Of a DNA stretch of 64,000 nucleotides, positions 43,949 through 52,622 are shown piece by piece. Made by a program: the position numbers and the translations under genes. Position 1 is the first letter of the stretch; the number at the start of each line of letters is the position of its first letter. Origin of the DNA: Vreelandella neptunia (lineage in GTDB: Bacteria; Pseudomonadota; Gammaproteobacteria; Pseudomonadales; Halomonadaceae); the NCBI RefSeq assembly GCF_000712975.1, contig NZ_JHQL01000005.1:124001-188000 (forward strand). The letters are read 5' to 3'. The notes under the pieces are model-generated. The model saw nothing but the letters and a program-made list of their open reading frames with translations, did not search any database and was not told the DNA's origin.

Positions 43949-44677
43949 ATGTCATCCACACCGTCATCCCCACAGCCACTGCTTGAGGCACGCGATGTGC
44001 ACGGCGGTTATGGCAGTATGAATATCCTTAATGGGGTCAATATGACCCTGTATGCCGATGAAGTTGGTGTCATTGTTGGCCCTAACGGCGCAGGCAAATC
44101 CACGATGCTAAAAGCAGTTTTTGGGCTGTTGAACGTTAATCAGGGCGAGATTTTGCTTAACGGACAGCCGATCCATAACCTGCCGCCGAATCAATTGGTT
44201 GAGCGTGGCATGGGCTTTGTCCCCCAGGAGAAAAACGTTTTCCCCAGCCTGACGGTTAAAGAGAACCTGGAAATGGGTGCCTATCTTAAACCTCAAAACG
44301 TAAAGCGCATGCTGGAGCAAGTTTACGACTTCTTCCCCCCTCTCGTTGAGAAGCGTCACCAGCCCGCGGGAGAGCTTTCCGGTGGTCAGCGCCAAATGGT
44401 CGCCATGGGCCGTGCGTTAATGGCTGAACCTAGTCTGCTGCTACTGGATGAGCCAACAGCTGGCTTGTCGCCCCTTTACATGAATGAAATTTTTGATCGG
44501 GTTAAAAAAATTAACGCCGCTGGCGTGGGCATTTTGATGGTGGAACAGAATGCTAAACAGGCCTTAGCCATTGCCGATAAAGGCTTTGTGCTGGCGGCGG
44601 GACAGAACCGCTTTACAGACACGGGGGCTGCGTTACTGGCTGACCCTGACGTCGCCAAAAGCTTTTTGGGCGGCTAG
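43949..44677 (+). CDS. Branched-chain amino acid-type ABC transporter ATPase, LivF-like
   Basis: The second ATPase of the transporter has 242 residues. It shows Walker A GPNGAGKST (about 43-51), the signature LSGGQRQMVAMGRAL (about 141-155) and Walker B LLLLDEPTAGLSP (about 162-174), with the LivF-type ending in which the H-loop histidine is replaced (VEQNAKQAL). This Gln/Asn pattern is typical for LivF. It lies 85 nt after the LivG-like gene and 16 nt before the LivH-like GTG. Confidence 0.9.
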   Translation: MSSTPSSPQPLLEARDVHGGYGSMNILNGVNMTLYADEVGVIVGPNGAGKSTMLKAVFGLLNVNQGEILLNGQPIHNLPPNQLVERGMGFVPQEKNVFPSLTVKENLEMGAYLKPQNVKRMLEQVYDFFPPLVEKRHQPAGELSGGQRQMVAMGRALMAEPSLLLLDEPTAGLSPLYMNEIFDRVKKINAAGVGILMVEQNAKQALAIADKGFVLAAGQNRFTDTGAALLADPDVAKSFLGG

Positions 44678-44693
44678 CCCGGGGGAGAAACGC

Positions 44694-45698
44694 GTGAACG
44701 AACTGGTCTTTTTTATCAATAACGTAGTGATTGCAGGTAGCGTCACTGGCTCTATTTATGCCATTGGTGCCATTGGCGTCACGCTAATCTTTAGCATTAT
44801 GCGCTTTGCCCACTTTGCCCATGCCGACATAATGACCTTTGGTGCCTTTATGGTGCTACTACTGACAACTGCCTTCCCAGCGGCAGGTGCCAGTATCGGC
44901 GTACCAACGGCGCTTATCATGCTGCCGTTAGCCATGTTACTGACGGCAGCGCTGGCGGTGGGCATTGATAAAGCATTCTATAAACCGCTACGCGCCCATG
45001 GCGTCAAACCTATCGTGATGGTGATTGGCTCGCTGGGCGTAACGCTCATGCTTCAAGGGCTTATCCGGTTATTTTCCGGCACCGGTGGTCAAAGCTTGTA
45101 CGTCGATGACCGCAAGGAAATTTTCCGCATCGCGCTACCTTTCGAGGGAGTTCGAGCCCCCATCGTGATTACCGAGCCTCAGATTTATTTGTTTGTGATT
45201 ACGTTAGTGGCAGTGGTCGCCCTACACCTATTCCTCAATCGCTCGCGACTTGGCAAAGCCATGCGCGCCATGTCAGACAACCCTGAACTTGCTCAGGCAT
45301 CTGGTATTAATACCAACACCATTGTGGCCGTCACATGGGTGATTGCAGGCGGGCTGGCGGCAATTGCGGGCACCCTGTTGTCACTAGATGTCACGTTTAA
45401 ACCCGACCTAAGTTTCTTCCTGCTACTGCCTATTTTCGCGGCGGCCATTGTCGGAGGCGTAGGCCACCCGTACGGGGCCATTGCAGGGGGATTTGTCGTC
45501 GGCTTTGCAGAAACCCTGGCGGTATTTAACTGGAATGTTCTCCTACGTCCCTTCCGCGACAGCCTACCTACTTGGCTGGAGCTCCCCTCTAACCTCGCCT
45601 TTGTAGGCACTGAGTACAAAATCGTGGTGCCGTTCTTTATTTTGGTGGCCATCTTAGTGTGGCGTCCTACCGGCCTGTTTAAAGGCAAGGTGATCTAA
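44694..45698 (+). CDS. Branched-chain amino acid-type ABC permease, LivH-like
   Basis: This 334-residue inner-membrane permease has about eight hydrophobic segments and the BPD_transp_2 signature around GIGVTLIFSIMRFAHFAHAD-like sequence (residues 23-42). I set the start at the GTG at 44694, with GGGGGAG six bases upstream. An earlier in-frame start inside livF would add 41 hydrophilic residues unlike LivH. The stop and the following livM ATG share one base (TAATG). Confidence 0.88.
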   Translation: MNELVFFINNVVIAGSVTGSIYAIGAIGVTLIFSIMRFAHFAHADIMTFGAFMVLLLTTAFPAAGASIGVPTALIMLPLAMLLTAALAVGIDKAFYKPLRAHGVKPIVMVIGSLGVTLMLQGLIRLFSGTGGQSLYVDDRKEIFRIALPFEGVRAPIVITEPQIYLFVITLVAVVALHLFLNRSRLGKAMRAMSDNPELAQASGINTNTIVAVTWVIAGGLAAIAGTLLSLDVTFKPDLSFFLLLPIFAAAIVGGVGHPYGAIAGGFVVGFAETLAVFNWNVLLRPFRDSLPTWLELPSNLAFVGTEYKIVVPFFILVAILVWRPTGLFKGKVI

Positions 45699-47023
45699 TG
45701 AGCCATTCCACAAAAAACCACAATCCTGCCTACACGCCCAAAGATGCCACTCCTGAGCGGCGCTTTCCGTTGCGCGAGCTGGTGCTATTTGGCGCTCTAT
45801 TAGCTGCCGTGCTAGCAGTCTACGCGGCAATGGGCGCAGCCTACAGTACGCGCATGCTGGTAGAAGCTGCTTGTTACGCCATTCTTGCTCTGGGCCTAAC
45901 GATTCAATGGGGCTACGCCGGACAGTTTAATGCTGGTGTCATGGGCTTCGTCGCACTCGGCGGTTTCTGCGCCATGCTGTTTAGCGTCCCAGTGAATGAC
46001 GCATTCTGGGGTACTGAACTACCGGGAGAGCTCGGCCAAGTTCTATTGTATGGCATTGCGGCAACCTTGATCGTCGTCGGAGTTACAAAGCTTGATCGGT
46101 TCGGCGTGCCGAAAAAGCTGCGTACCGTACTCGCCGTCGTGATCGGGATCGTACTCTATTTGATTGTCATCAGCCTGCTTCGCGAGGTGACCAGTCAAAT
46201 ACAGTCTCAGGCGGGCTTTATTGGCGGTTTTGGCTTACCTGCCTGGGTAGGCTGGATTGTCGGTGGCGCCCTTGCTGGCGGCGTTGGTTACTTTATTGGC
46301 CACGTTTGTCTTGGCCTACGCAGTGACTACCTCGCCATTGCCACACTGGGTATCGCGGAAATCATCAAAGCTTTTTTGAAAAATTCCGACTGGCTGACAC
46401 GCGGCACTGCCACAGTATCGCCTCTTCCTTGGCCTACCCCTGGCCCGGCGGAACTCGGCTTTACGCTTTCCCGAGCGATTTATCTTTCTGTGACGGCTGT
46501 CGTGATCGCAGTGATTTTCTTTTTACTCCATCGGGCGTACCACGCCCCCTGGGGAAGAATGATTCGTGCGATTCGCGATAACGAAGTCTCGTCAGCGGCC
46601 ATGGGTAAAGATATCAACAAGCGGCGCCTGGAAATTTTCGTATTAGGCTGTATTTTGATGGGCCTTGGCGGCGGCATGCTGGGCACCTTTAACAGCCTGT
46701 TTGATCCTCAAGGCTACTTGCCTCTCAATCACACCTTCCTGGTGCTGGTCATGGTTATTTTAGGTGGCCCAGGTAATAACCTTGGCACCATTTTTGGGGC
46801 AGTCGCGGTTTATATTATTTGGATTATGTCAGAACCACTGGCTCTATTTTTAATGCAACTAGCGGTCACGCTGGGGGAGAACGCCTTCGGCTGGGAAGCA
46901 CCTAGCAATATGGATAGCCGGGCACTGCAAGCACGGGTTCTGGTAATCGGCATGTTGATTACCCTGGTACTACGCTTTGCTCCGAAAGGTTTGCTGCCAG
47001 AGAAAATAAAAACCCACGGTTAA
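45698..47023 (+). CDS. Branched-chain amino acid-type ABC permease, LivM-like
   Basis: The second permease has 441 residues with about ten membrane segments. A hydrophilic N-terminus of about 30 residues precedes the first segment, as in LivM. The BPD_transp_2 core includes GLRSDYLAIATLGIAEIIKA and the coupling loop GRMIRAIRDNEVSSAAMGKD. It is the last gene of the livGFHM-type cluster, an order different from E. coli livKHMGF. A bidirectional terminator follows and separates it from the convergent binding protein gene. Confidence 0.88.
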   Translation: MSHSTKNHNPAYTPKDATPERRFPLRELVLFGALLAAVLAVYAAMGAAYSTRMLVEAACYAILALGLTIQWGYAGQFNAGVMGFVALGGFCAMLFSVPVNDAFWGTELPGELGQVLLYGIAATLIVVGVTKLDRFGVPKKLRTVLAVVIGIVLYLIVISLLREVTSQIQSQAGFIGGFGLPAWVGWIVGGALAGGVGYFIGHVCLGLRSDYLAIATLGIAEIIKAFLKNSDWLTRGTATVSPLPWPTPGPAELGFTLSRAIYLSVTAVVIAVIFFLLHRAYHAPWGRMIRAIRDNEVSSAAMGKDINKRRLEIFVLGCILMGLGGGMLGTFNSLFDPQGYLPLNHTFLVLVMVILGGPGNNLGTIFGAVAVYIIWIMSEPLALFLMQLAVTLGENAFGWEAPSNMDSRALQARVLVIGMLITLVLRFAPKGLLPEKIKTHG

Positions 47024-47035
47024 CGCCCTCACAGC

Positions 47036-47071
47036 GCTAAAAACACAGTGCTAAAAACACAGTGCTAAAAA
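47036..47071. repeat. 14-bp tandem repeat before the livM terminator
   Basis: GCTAAAAACACAGT occurs at 47036-47049 and 47050-47063 and continues as a partial third copy from 47064. The third copy runs into the 5' A-tract of the terminator. A single related GCTAAAAACACA stands at 48414-48425 upstream of the binding protein gene. Confidence 0.8.
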
Positions 47072-47102
47072 AACGCCCCAAGCTCGTTGCCTGGGGCGTT
47101 TT
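47067..47102. terminator. Bidirectional terminator between livM-like and binding protein genes
   Basis: AAAACGCCCCA (47070-47080) pairs with TGGGGCGTTTT (47092-47102) around an 11-nt loop. The plus strand ends in TTTT and the minus strand in seven T, so it can serve both convergent genes. Confidence 0.9.
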
Positions 47103-47130
47103 GGTTACTTCTCAATTACCGCTATGTTGA

Positions 47131-48339
47131 CTAGAGTTCAACCAAACCTTTGCTAGTGAAAGAGCCCTCTTCTACCACCATTTCCACAACAACGCCGGGC
47201 ACGTCGCCGTTTTCATCAAATTCATGAGAGCCAGAGGCACCTTCGTAATTTATCTCAGTACCTGCTGCGATCAACTCAACCGCTTTTTCCCACTCGCCCG
47301 GCAGTATTACTTCACCTGGCGCGCTAGAAACACTGCGTAGCGCTTCAGAAAGCCCCTCACGCTCGGCACTGCCATTTTGCTCAATAGCCAGCGCCACTAG
47401 GAAGGCCGCATCATAAGCCTGGGCAGCGAATACGGCGCTAGGATCAATGCCCGCCGCTTCAGCCGCTTCATTGAAAATGTTTGTCCCGGGGAGATCAGGG
47501 CTGCCAGGACGTGTGGCGATCATTCCATCCAGCACATCTGCGCCAATCGCTTCTACTAAGCTATCACCAACCATGCCATCGGCACCCACATACTGGGTGA
47601 ACATGCCGCTTTCGTAGGCTTGGCGAAGTACCGTCTGACCGGAGGTATCGGCATAGGCCAGCACGACCAGCGTGTCTGCGCCACTCGAAGAGAGCGAGCC
47701 AAGCTCAGAACGGTAGTCAGCACGGTTATCTTCATGTGCGAGGTTTTCTGCTATTTCGCCACCGCCCGCTTCAAAGGCGTCACTGAAGGCATCCGACAAG
47801 CCACGACCATAGTCGTTATTAACATAGGTCACCGCGACAAAGTCGATACCTTTATCAAGCAGTAGCTTAGCAAGCATTTCGCCCTGGAAAGCATCCGATG
47901 GCACGGTACGGAAAACTAAGTCGTTGTCATCAAGCTCAGAAACGGCGGGCGCCGTTGACGCAGGTGAGACCATCAACACACCGCCTGGAATTGCTGCGTT
48001 ATTAGCAGCAGCAATCGTTGCCCCAGTACATAAAGCGCCGACAATCGCGGTGACTTGCTCAGAGTTCACCATACGATCTGCAGCGTTAGAGGCAGCTGAT
48101 GCATCCGAACAGGTGGTATCCCCAGAAGGCATCTCCAATGTTTGCCCGCCTAAGATACCGCCCTGCTCATTGATCTGCTCGACGGCAAGCTGAGCACCCG
48201 CAAAAATAGGTGGTGTCAGGCTTTCAATTCCCCCGGTAAAACCGCCCAAGAAGCCAACTTTGACCTCCGCCTGGGCCATGCCCGCTAAAGCAAGAGATGA
48301 GGCCGCAACGGCGGTGGCTAATGCGCGCTTATTAATCAT
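47131..48339 (-). CDS. Periplasmic amino acid-binding protein, LivJ/LivK type
   Basis: This is a 402-residue periplasmic binding protein of the Peripla_BP_6 family. A signal peptide covers residues 1-24 (positively charged start, hydrophobic core, cleavage after AQA). The mature part begins EVKVGFLGGFTGGIESLTPP and contains IVGALCTGATIAAANNAAIP and VTYVNNDYGRGLSDAFSDAF, which line the ligand cleft in this family. It is strongly acidic, as expected for a periplasmic protein of a halophile. It is convergent with the livGFHM-type genes and most likely supplies their substrate-binding subunit. GGGAG stands 11 bases before the ATG. Confidence 0.88.
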   Translation of the reverse strand: MINKRALATAVAASSLALAGMAQAEVKVGFLGGFTGGIESLTPPIFAGAQLAVEQINEQGGILGGQTLEMPSGDTTCSDASAASNAADRMVNSEQVTAIVGALCTGATIAAANNAAIPGGVLMVSPASTAPAVSELDDNDLVFRTVPSDAFQGEMLAKLLLDKGIDFVAVTYVNNDYGRGLSDAFSDAFEAGGGEIAENLAHEDNRADYRSELGSLSSSGADTLVVLAYADTSGQTVLRQAYESGMFTQYVGADGMVGDSLVEAIGADVLDGMIATRPGSPDLPGTNIFNEAAEAAGIDPSAVFAAQAYDAAFLVALAIEQNGSAEREGLSEALRSVSSAPGEVILPGEWEKAVELIAAGTEINYEGASGSHEFDENGDVPGVVVEMVVEEGSFTSKGLVEL

Positions 48340-48436
48340 ATTATTTGTCGCTCCCAGTATGTTGAGTGCCCCGACGGTCCAGCGCGGGACTTCTCTTAAT
48401 CTGGAACCGGAACGCTAAAAACACAAGCAACGCTTT

Positions 48437-48682
48437 CTAACGTTCTTCCGTCTCATCAGCATTTTGGCGACGCTCAGCCAGCTGTTTTTGGTAACGCTTA
48501 TTGCGGTACAGCCTTATTAACGCGATCGTCAGTGCGGCAGCAACCATGACAGCCAGCACACCCCCTTGCCAGAGGCGAGCTGCATCGCCCATTACAGTTT
48601 CCAAAGTAATAATCAGCATTAAACCCAGCGCCTGCGACCCAATGGCCAGCGCCCGCAGCATGTCGAAAGCGGGTTGAGGCAT
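48437..48682 (-). CDS. Small membrane protein of unknown function
   Basis: I do not recognise this 81-residue protein. It has two hydrophobic segments (about residues 9-29 and 40-58) and a highly charged C-terminal tail (RNKRYQKQLAERRQNADETE). I chose the second ATG (48682), with GGAG six bases upstream; an ATG six bases earlier would start directly after that site. It lies between the binding protein gene and the divergent Lgt-thioredoxin gene. Confidence 0.55.
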   Translation of the reverse strand: MPQPAFDMLRALAIGSQALGLMLIITLETVMGDAARLWQGGVLAVMVAAALTIALIRLYRNKRYQKQLAERRQNADETEER

Positions 48683-48748
48683 AGACATCTCCGTAATTTT
48701 TAACGTGCGTGGTATGGTTTACCAGTGTACCTGTTTAACGGAAAAATC

Positions 48749-49552
48749 ATGAATGCGATTGCCATTGGCCCACTGCTGATCTCCACCCCTCGGCTATATG
48801 CCTTAGGCTGCGCGCTACTGTTATTACTGGTTAGCCGCTACCTGCTGGGGTTAACGCCTTCACAGCATGGGCGCTGGTTCAACGGGCTAATGGTGATATG
48901 GCTGCTGGCAGCGCGGATTGTTTTTGTAGCGCTCAATTGGGAAAGCTACAGCGCAGCACCGCTGGAAGCACTGAAAGTATGGCAACCCGGCTACAATGCG
49001 CTGGGTGGCTTAATTGCAGGGTTAATTTGGACAGCCTGGGCGCTACGTAAGCGACTATTGGCGCTCATCGGCGGTCTTGCCATGTTGGTCGGCACGACAA
49101 GTCTGTGGCTGGTCTTGGTAACGCTTGCCCCCTTAGGCAATGACTTCGCCATTGACGCACTACCAGAGATCACCCTGGAAGATATGGACGGCAGTGCGGT
49201 GAATCTCTCTTCGCTGACTGAAAGCGGCGACCTGATTATCGTTAACTTATGGGCTACCTGGTGTCCTCCTTGCCTGCGCGAAATGCCGTTGCTCGAAGAA
49301 GCAGCAAAGCGTGAGGGCGTGAGCGTGGTAGTCGCTAACCAAGGCGAAGACTTACTGCCGATAGTGCGCTATCTAGACGAGCAGAGGCTGGATTTTCGCT
49401 ACGCACTGCGTGATCCGAGCCAAACGCTAATGGCACAATTTCAAGCTCCAGGCCTGCCCACTACAGTGCTTTTTGACCGACAAGGCAACACGTTGGATGT
49501 ACACGTAGGAGAATTAACCCGCGCACAGCTGGAACAATGGTTGGAAGATTGA
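48749..49552 (+). CDS. Membrane-anchored thioredoxin with Lgt-like N-terminal domain
   Basis: The 267-residue protein joins a membrane domain (about 1-128, four hydrophobic segments) to a TlpA/ResA-like thioredoxin domain (about 138-267). The redox motif is WCPPC (171-175). The membrane domain resembles part of prolipoprotein diacylglyceryl transferase: IGPLLISTPRLYALG, NWESYSAAPLEALKVWQPG and LGGLIAG follow the Lgt pattern. The Lgt catalytic histidine before GGLIG is leucine here (NALGGLIAG), so acyl transfer is unlikely. The thioredoxin would face the periplasm and reduce or exchange disulfides. The ATG at 48749 has a GGAA site; an in-frame GTG lies at 48725. Confidence 0.8.
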   Translation: MNAIAIGPLLISTPRLYALGCALLLLLVSRYLLGLTPSQHGRWFNGLMVIWLLAARIVFVALNWESYSAAPLEALKVWQPGYNALGGLIAGLIWTAWALRKRLLALIGGLAMLVGTTSLWLVLVTLAPLGNDFAIDALPEITLEDMDGSAVNLSSLTESGDLIIVNLWATWCPPCLREMPLLEEAAKREGVSVVVANQGEDLLPIVRYLDEQRLDFRYALRDPSQTLMAQFQAPGLPTTVLFDRQGNTLDVHVGELTRAQLEQWLED

Positions 49553-49587
49553 CCACGATAGACCTTAATCCCCCCGCTCCTTTGCGT

Positions 49588-49593
49588 TAGAAT
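49588..49593 (+). promoter_or_regulatory. Possible -10 box of the rapA promoter
   Basis: TAGAAT (five of six) lies 17 bp after a weak -35 TTAATC (49565-49570). Downstream, GCCACCGG (49607-49614) and CCGGTGGC (49624-49631) can form an 8-bp hairpin in the rapA leader. Confidence 0.35.
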
Positions 49594-49666
49594 CCCTCGC
49601 CCTGTTGCCACCGGCGACCTGCCCCGGTGGCGTACAACCTGTTTCTGTAGACTTCCTCGAGGCATC

Positions 49667-52612
49667 ATGAGCGATTTTTCTCCCGGCCAGCGCTGGATTA
49701 GCGACGGCGAGGCTGAGCTTGGACTCGGCACCGTGCTTAACTGCGACGCCCGTAGCGTTACCATTTTGTTCAGTGCCAGCCAGGAAACCCGTACCTACAA
49801 CACCCGCCAAGCGCCCTTGACCCGCGTCATGTTTGGCAGCGGCGACCGCGTAATTTCTGCTGATGGCTGGCAGATGATCGTAGACGATAGCAAAGAGACC
49901 AATGGCTTAATCACCTACATTGGTGAAGATAGCAGCGGCCTTCCTCGTGAGCTCTCTGAAGCAAAGCTTGCCGACACCATGCAGTTTGATCAGGCGCGCG
50001 ATCGACTGTTGACCGGCCAAGTTGACCGCAATGACTGGTTTGACCTGCGCTTTCGCACGCTGCACCACTATCAGCGCATCGAGCAGCACAGCGCTCTGGG
50101 CTTTGCGGGGCCGCGCATCGACCTGATTCCTCACCAGCTGTATATCGCTGACGAAGTGGCAGGTCGCCATGCCCCGCGCGTACTGCTTGCAGACGAAGTT
50201 GGGCTGGGTAAAACGATTGAGGCGGGCCTGATTCTGCACCGTCTGCTTCTGGCTGGCCGAGTAGAACGCGCGTTGATATTGGTGCCAGACAGCCTTACCC
50301 ACCAATGGCTGGTCGAGCTGTTACGCCGTTTCTCACTCAATGTTAGCCTGCTGGATGAGCACCAAAGTCTCGCCCACGGCAGTGCCAATCCATTTGAAAG
50401 CGCCCAAATTGTATTGGCCAGCCAAGGTTGGCTGTTCGCCAATATTCACCGCCAAGAGCAGGCCCAGGCGAGCCAGTTTGATTTATTGATCGTCGATGAA
50501 GCCCATCATCTTGACTGGAGCCCTGATGGCAGCGGCCCAGGCTATCAGTGTGTTGAGCAGCTTGCTGCTGATATTCCTGGCTTATTGCTGCTGACGGCTA
50601 CGCCAGAGCAGATGGGTGTTGAGAGTCATTTCGCTCGCTTGCGCTTGCTAGATGCCGAGCGTTACCACGATATCGAACGCTTTAAAGACGAAGAACATCA
50701 TTACATCGCTGTCGCTCAAGCCATTGATGCCTTGGATGAGCTACCCGATAACGGCGAGGCGCGTAAACGGGTAGATAATGTAGCGGACGACCGTGACAGC
50801 CAGGCGTTGCTAGCAACGTTGTGCAACCCTGAGGCAAGTGCTGAACAGCAAGATGCTGCCCGCGCTCAGTTGCGCGATGCGCTGCTTGATCGTCACGGTA
50901 CTGGACGAGTCATGTTCCGCAACAGCCGTCGGCATGTGGGAGGGTTCCCGGAACGTCGTTTGCACCTTGCCCAGCTGGAACTGCCATCAGCCTACCGGCG
51001 CGTGCTGCGCCGCTTAGAACGCGATGATGATTACCTGGATGAACTGCTGATTGAAACGGGCATGGATCATCCCGACGTGTTGATTTATCCAGACAGTATG
51101 TATCGCGAGCTCAGCAATGATCCGCTTAACACCGAATCCTGGTGGCATATCGACCCACGGGTAAACTGGCTACTGGAAAAGCTGAGTGACGATAGCGAAA
51201 GTGGCTTCGCCAACGATAAAGTACTGATTATTGCTCACCATAGAGAAACCGCTGAAGGACTTGCCGAAGGATTGCGCGTCCTAGGCGGCTATCACGCACC
51301 GGTGTTCCACGAAGGATTATCGCTGGTGGAGCGTGACCGTGCCGCAGCGGCATTTGCTGATGAAGAAGACGGCTGCCAAGTGCTGGTATGCTCTGAAATC
51401 GGCTCAGAAGGCCGCAACTTTCAGTTCTGCCGCCACTTGGTGATGTTTGATATGCCCCAGCACCCCGACCAGCTGGAGCAGCGCATTGGCCGCCTCGACC
51501 GGATAGGGCAGCGCCACGCCATTGAACTTCATGTCCCCACCTTCACTGGCAGCCCAGGCGAACGGCTACTGCGCTGGTATCATGAGGGCATGGACGCGTT
51601 CAGTGCTCCTCACGGCATTGGCAGCGATCTGTATGATGCCTTTGGTGATGCTTTGGCTGATGCCCTACTCGACGATGAAATGCTTGATGAAATCATCGAC
51701 GAAACCCGCCAAATGTTCACCGCGAAACTGGCTGAGCGGGATGCTGGCCGTAACCGGCTGTTAGAGCTAAACGCCTGTCGCCCTGCCCGTGCTCAGCAGG
51801 TCATTGAGGCGGTGCGTGAGTTAGACGAAGATCCAGCGTTGCCACGTTTTGTAGAGCGCGCCCTGGATATTTTTGGGGTAGATAGCCAAGACATTGGCAA
51901 TGGCCTACTTTATTTGCAGCCTAGTCAACACATGCTGGACGGCTTACCAGGGCTGGTGAAGGGGGAAGAGGGCTTTTCAGCCACTTATAGCCGCGCACTG
52001 GCACTGGCACGAGACGATATTCAGCGGCTCTCTTGGGAGCACCCGCTGCTGCGCGAAATGATGGAGCGTATATTAGATGGCACTATGGGTAATACGGCGC
52101 TTGCGCTACTGCGCCATCCAGCGATTCCCAGTGGCCGCTTAATGGCTGAATTGGTCTTCCGCACCCACTGCCCTGCCCCCAAATCACTCCACCTCAACCG
52201 CTTCTTGCCGCCTACTGCTGTGCGTGTCCTGCTTGATGAATCAGGCGCAAACCTAACTAGCAAGATCTCCTTCACCGGACTTGGCAAAAACCTGCAGAAA
52301 GTGAACAAGTCGCTGGCAAGGGACTTGATCAAAAGCCGCCATGACCAACTGCGCGGCTTGCTTATTCAGGGTGAAGGTGAAGCTGAACGTGAGTTACCCA
52401 GCATCCTAGAAAGCGCTGAAACACGCATGCGTGCCCAACTTGATGCAGAACTTGCTCGCTTAACCGCCCTGGCAGAGCACAATCCAGCGGTTCGTAGTGA
52501 AGAACTGGAGGCATTGAAGCAAGAACGTAAAGCACTTAGCGACGCAATAGAAAACACCCGCCTGCGGCTCGATTCCGTGCGGGTGATTATCACTGTCGAC
52601 CCCAATGCCTGA
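49667..52612 (+). CDS. rapA: RNA polymerase-associated ATPase RapA
   Basis: RapA (HepA) is an SWI2/SNF2 ATPase that binds RNA polymerase and recycles it after transcription. The 981-residue length is close to E. coli RapA (968). The N-terminal Tudor-like region includes SPGQRWISDGEAELGLGTV. Helicase motifs are LADEVGLGKTIEAGLIL (motif I, about 173-190), VDEAHHL (motif II, about 276-282), LLTATP (motif III) and the C-terminal RecA-like part with CSEIGSEGRNFQFCRHLVMF and QRIGRLDRIGQ (motif VI). A GAGG site lies before the ATG. The stop lies 10 nt from the stop of the convergent gene. Confidence 0.96.
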   Translation: MSDFSPGQRWISDGEAELGLGTVLNCDARSVTILFSASQETRTYNTRQAPLTRVMFGSGDRVISADGWQMIVDDSKETNGLITYIGEDSSGLPRELSEAKLADTMQFDQARDRLLTGQVDRNDWFDLRFRTLHHYQRIEQHSALGFAGPRIDLIPHQLYIADEVAGRHAPRVLLADEVGLGKTIEAGLILHRLLLAGRVERALILVPDSLTHQWLVELLRRFSLNVSLLDEHQSLAHGSANPFESAQIVLASQGWLFANIHRQEQAQASQFDLLIVDEAHHLDWSPDGSGPGYQCVEQLAADIPGLLLLTATPEQMGVESHFARLRLLDAERYHDIERFKDEEHHYIAVAQAIDALDELPDNGEARKRVDNVADDRDSQALLATLCNPEASAEQQDAARAQLRDALLDRHGTGRVMFRNSRRHVGGFPERRLHLAQLELPSAYRRVLRRLERDDDYLDELLIETGMDHPDVLIYPDSMYRELSNDPLNTESWWHIDPRVNWLLEKLSDDSESGFANDKVLIIAHHRETAEGLAEGLRVLGGYHAPVFHEGLSLVERDRAAAAFADEEDGCQVLVCSEIGSEGRNFQFCRHLVMFDMPQHPDQLEQRIGRLDRIGQRHAIELHVPTFTGSPGERLLRWYHEGMDAFSAPHGIGSDLYDAFGDALADALLDDEMLDEIIDETRQMFTAKLAERDAGRNRLLELNACRPARAQQVIEAVRELDEDPALPRFVERALDIFGVDSQDIGNGLLYLQPSQHMLDGLPGLVKGEEGFSATYSRALALARDDIQRLSWEHPLLREMMERILDGTMGNTALALLRHPAIPSGRLMAELVFRTHCPAPKSLHLNRFLPPTAVRVLLDESGANLTSKISFTGLGKNLQKVNKSLARDLIKSRHDQLRGLLIQGEGEAERELPSILESAETRMRAQLDAELARLTALAEHNPAVRSEELEALKQERKALSDAIENTRLRLDSVRVIITVDPNA

Positions 52613-52622
52613 CCCTGAAAAA

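Noticed and set aside
44571..44693. N-terminal extension of the LivH-like protein into livF
   Set aside because: The added residues are hydrophilic and unlike LivH; the GTG at 44694 has a strong ribosome binding site.
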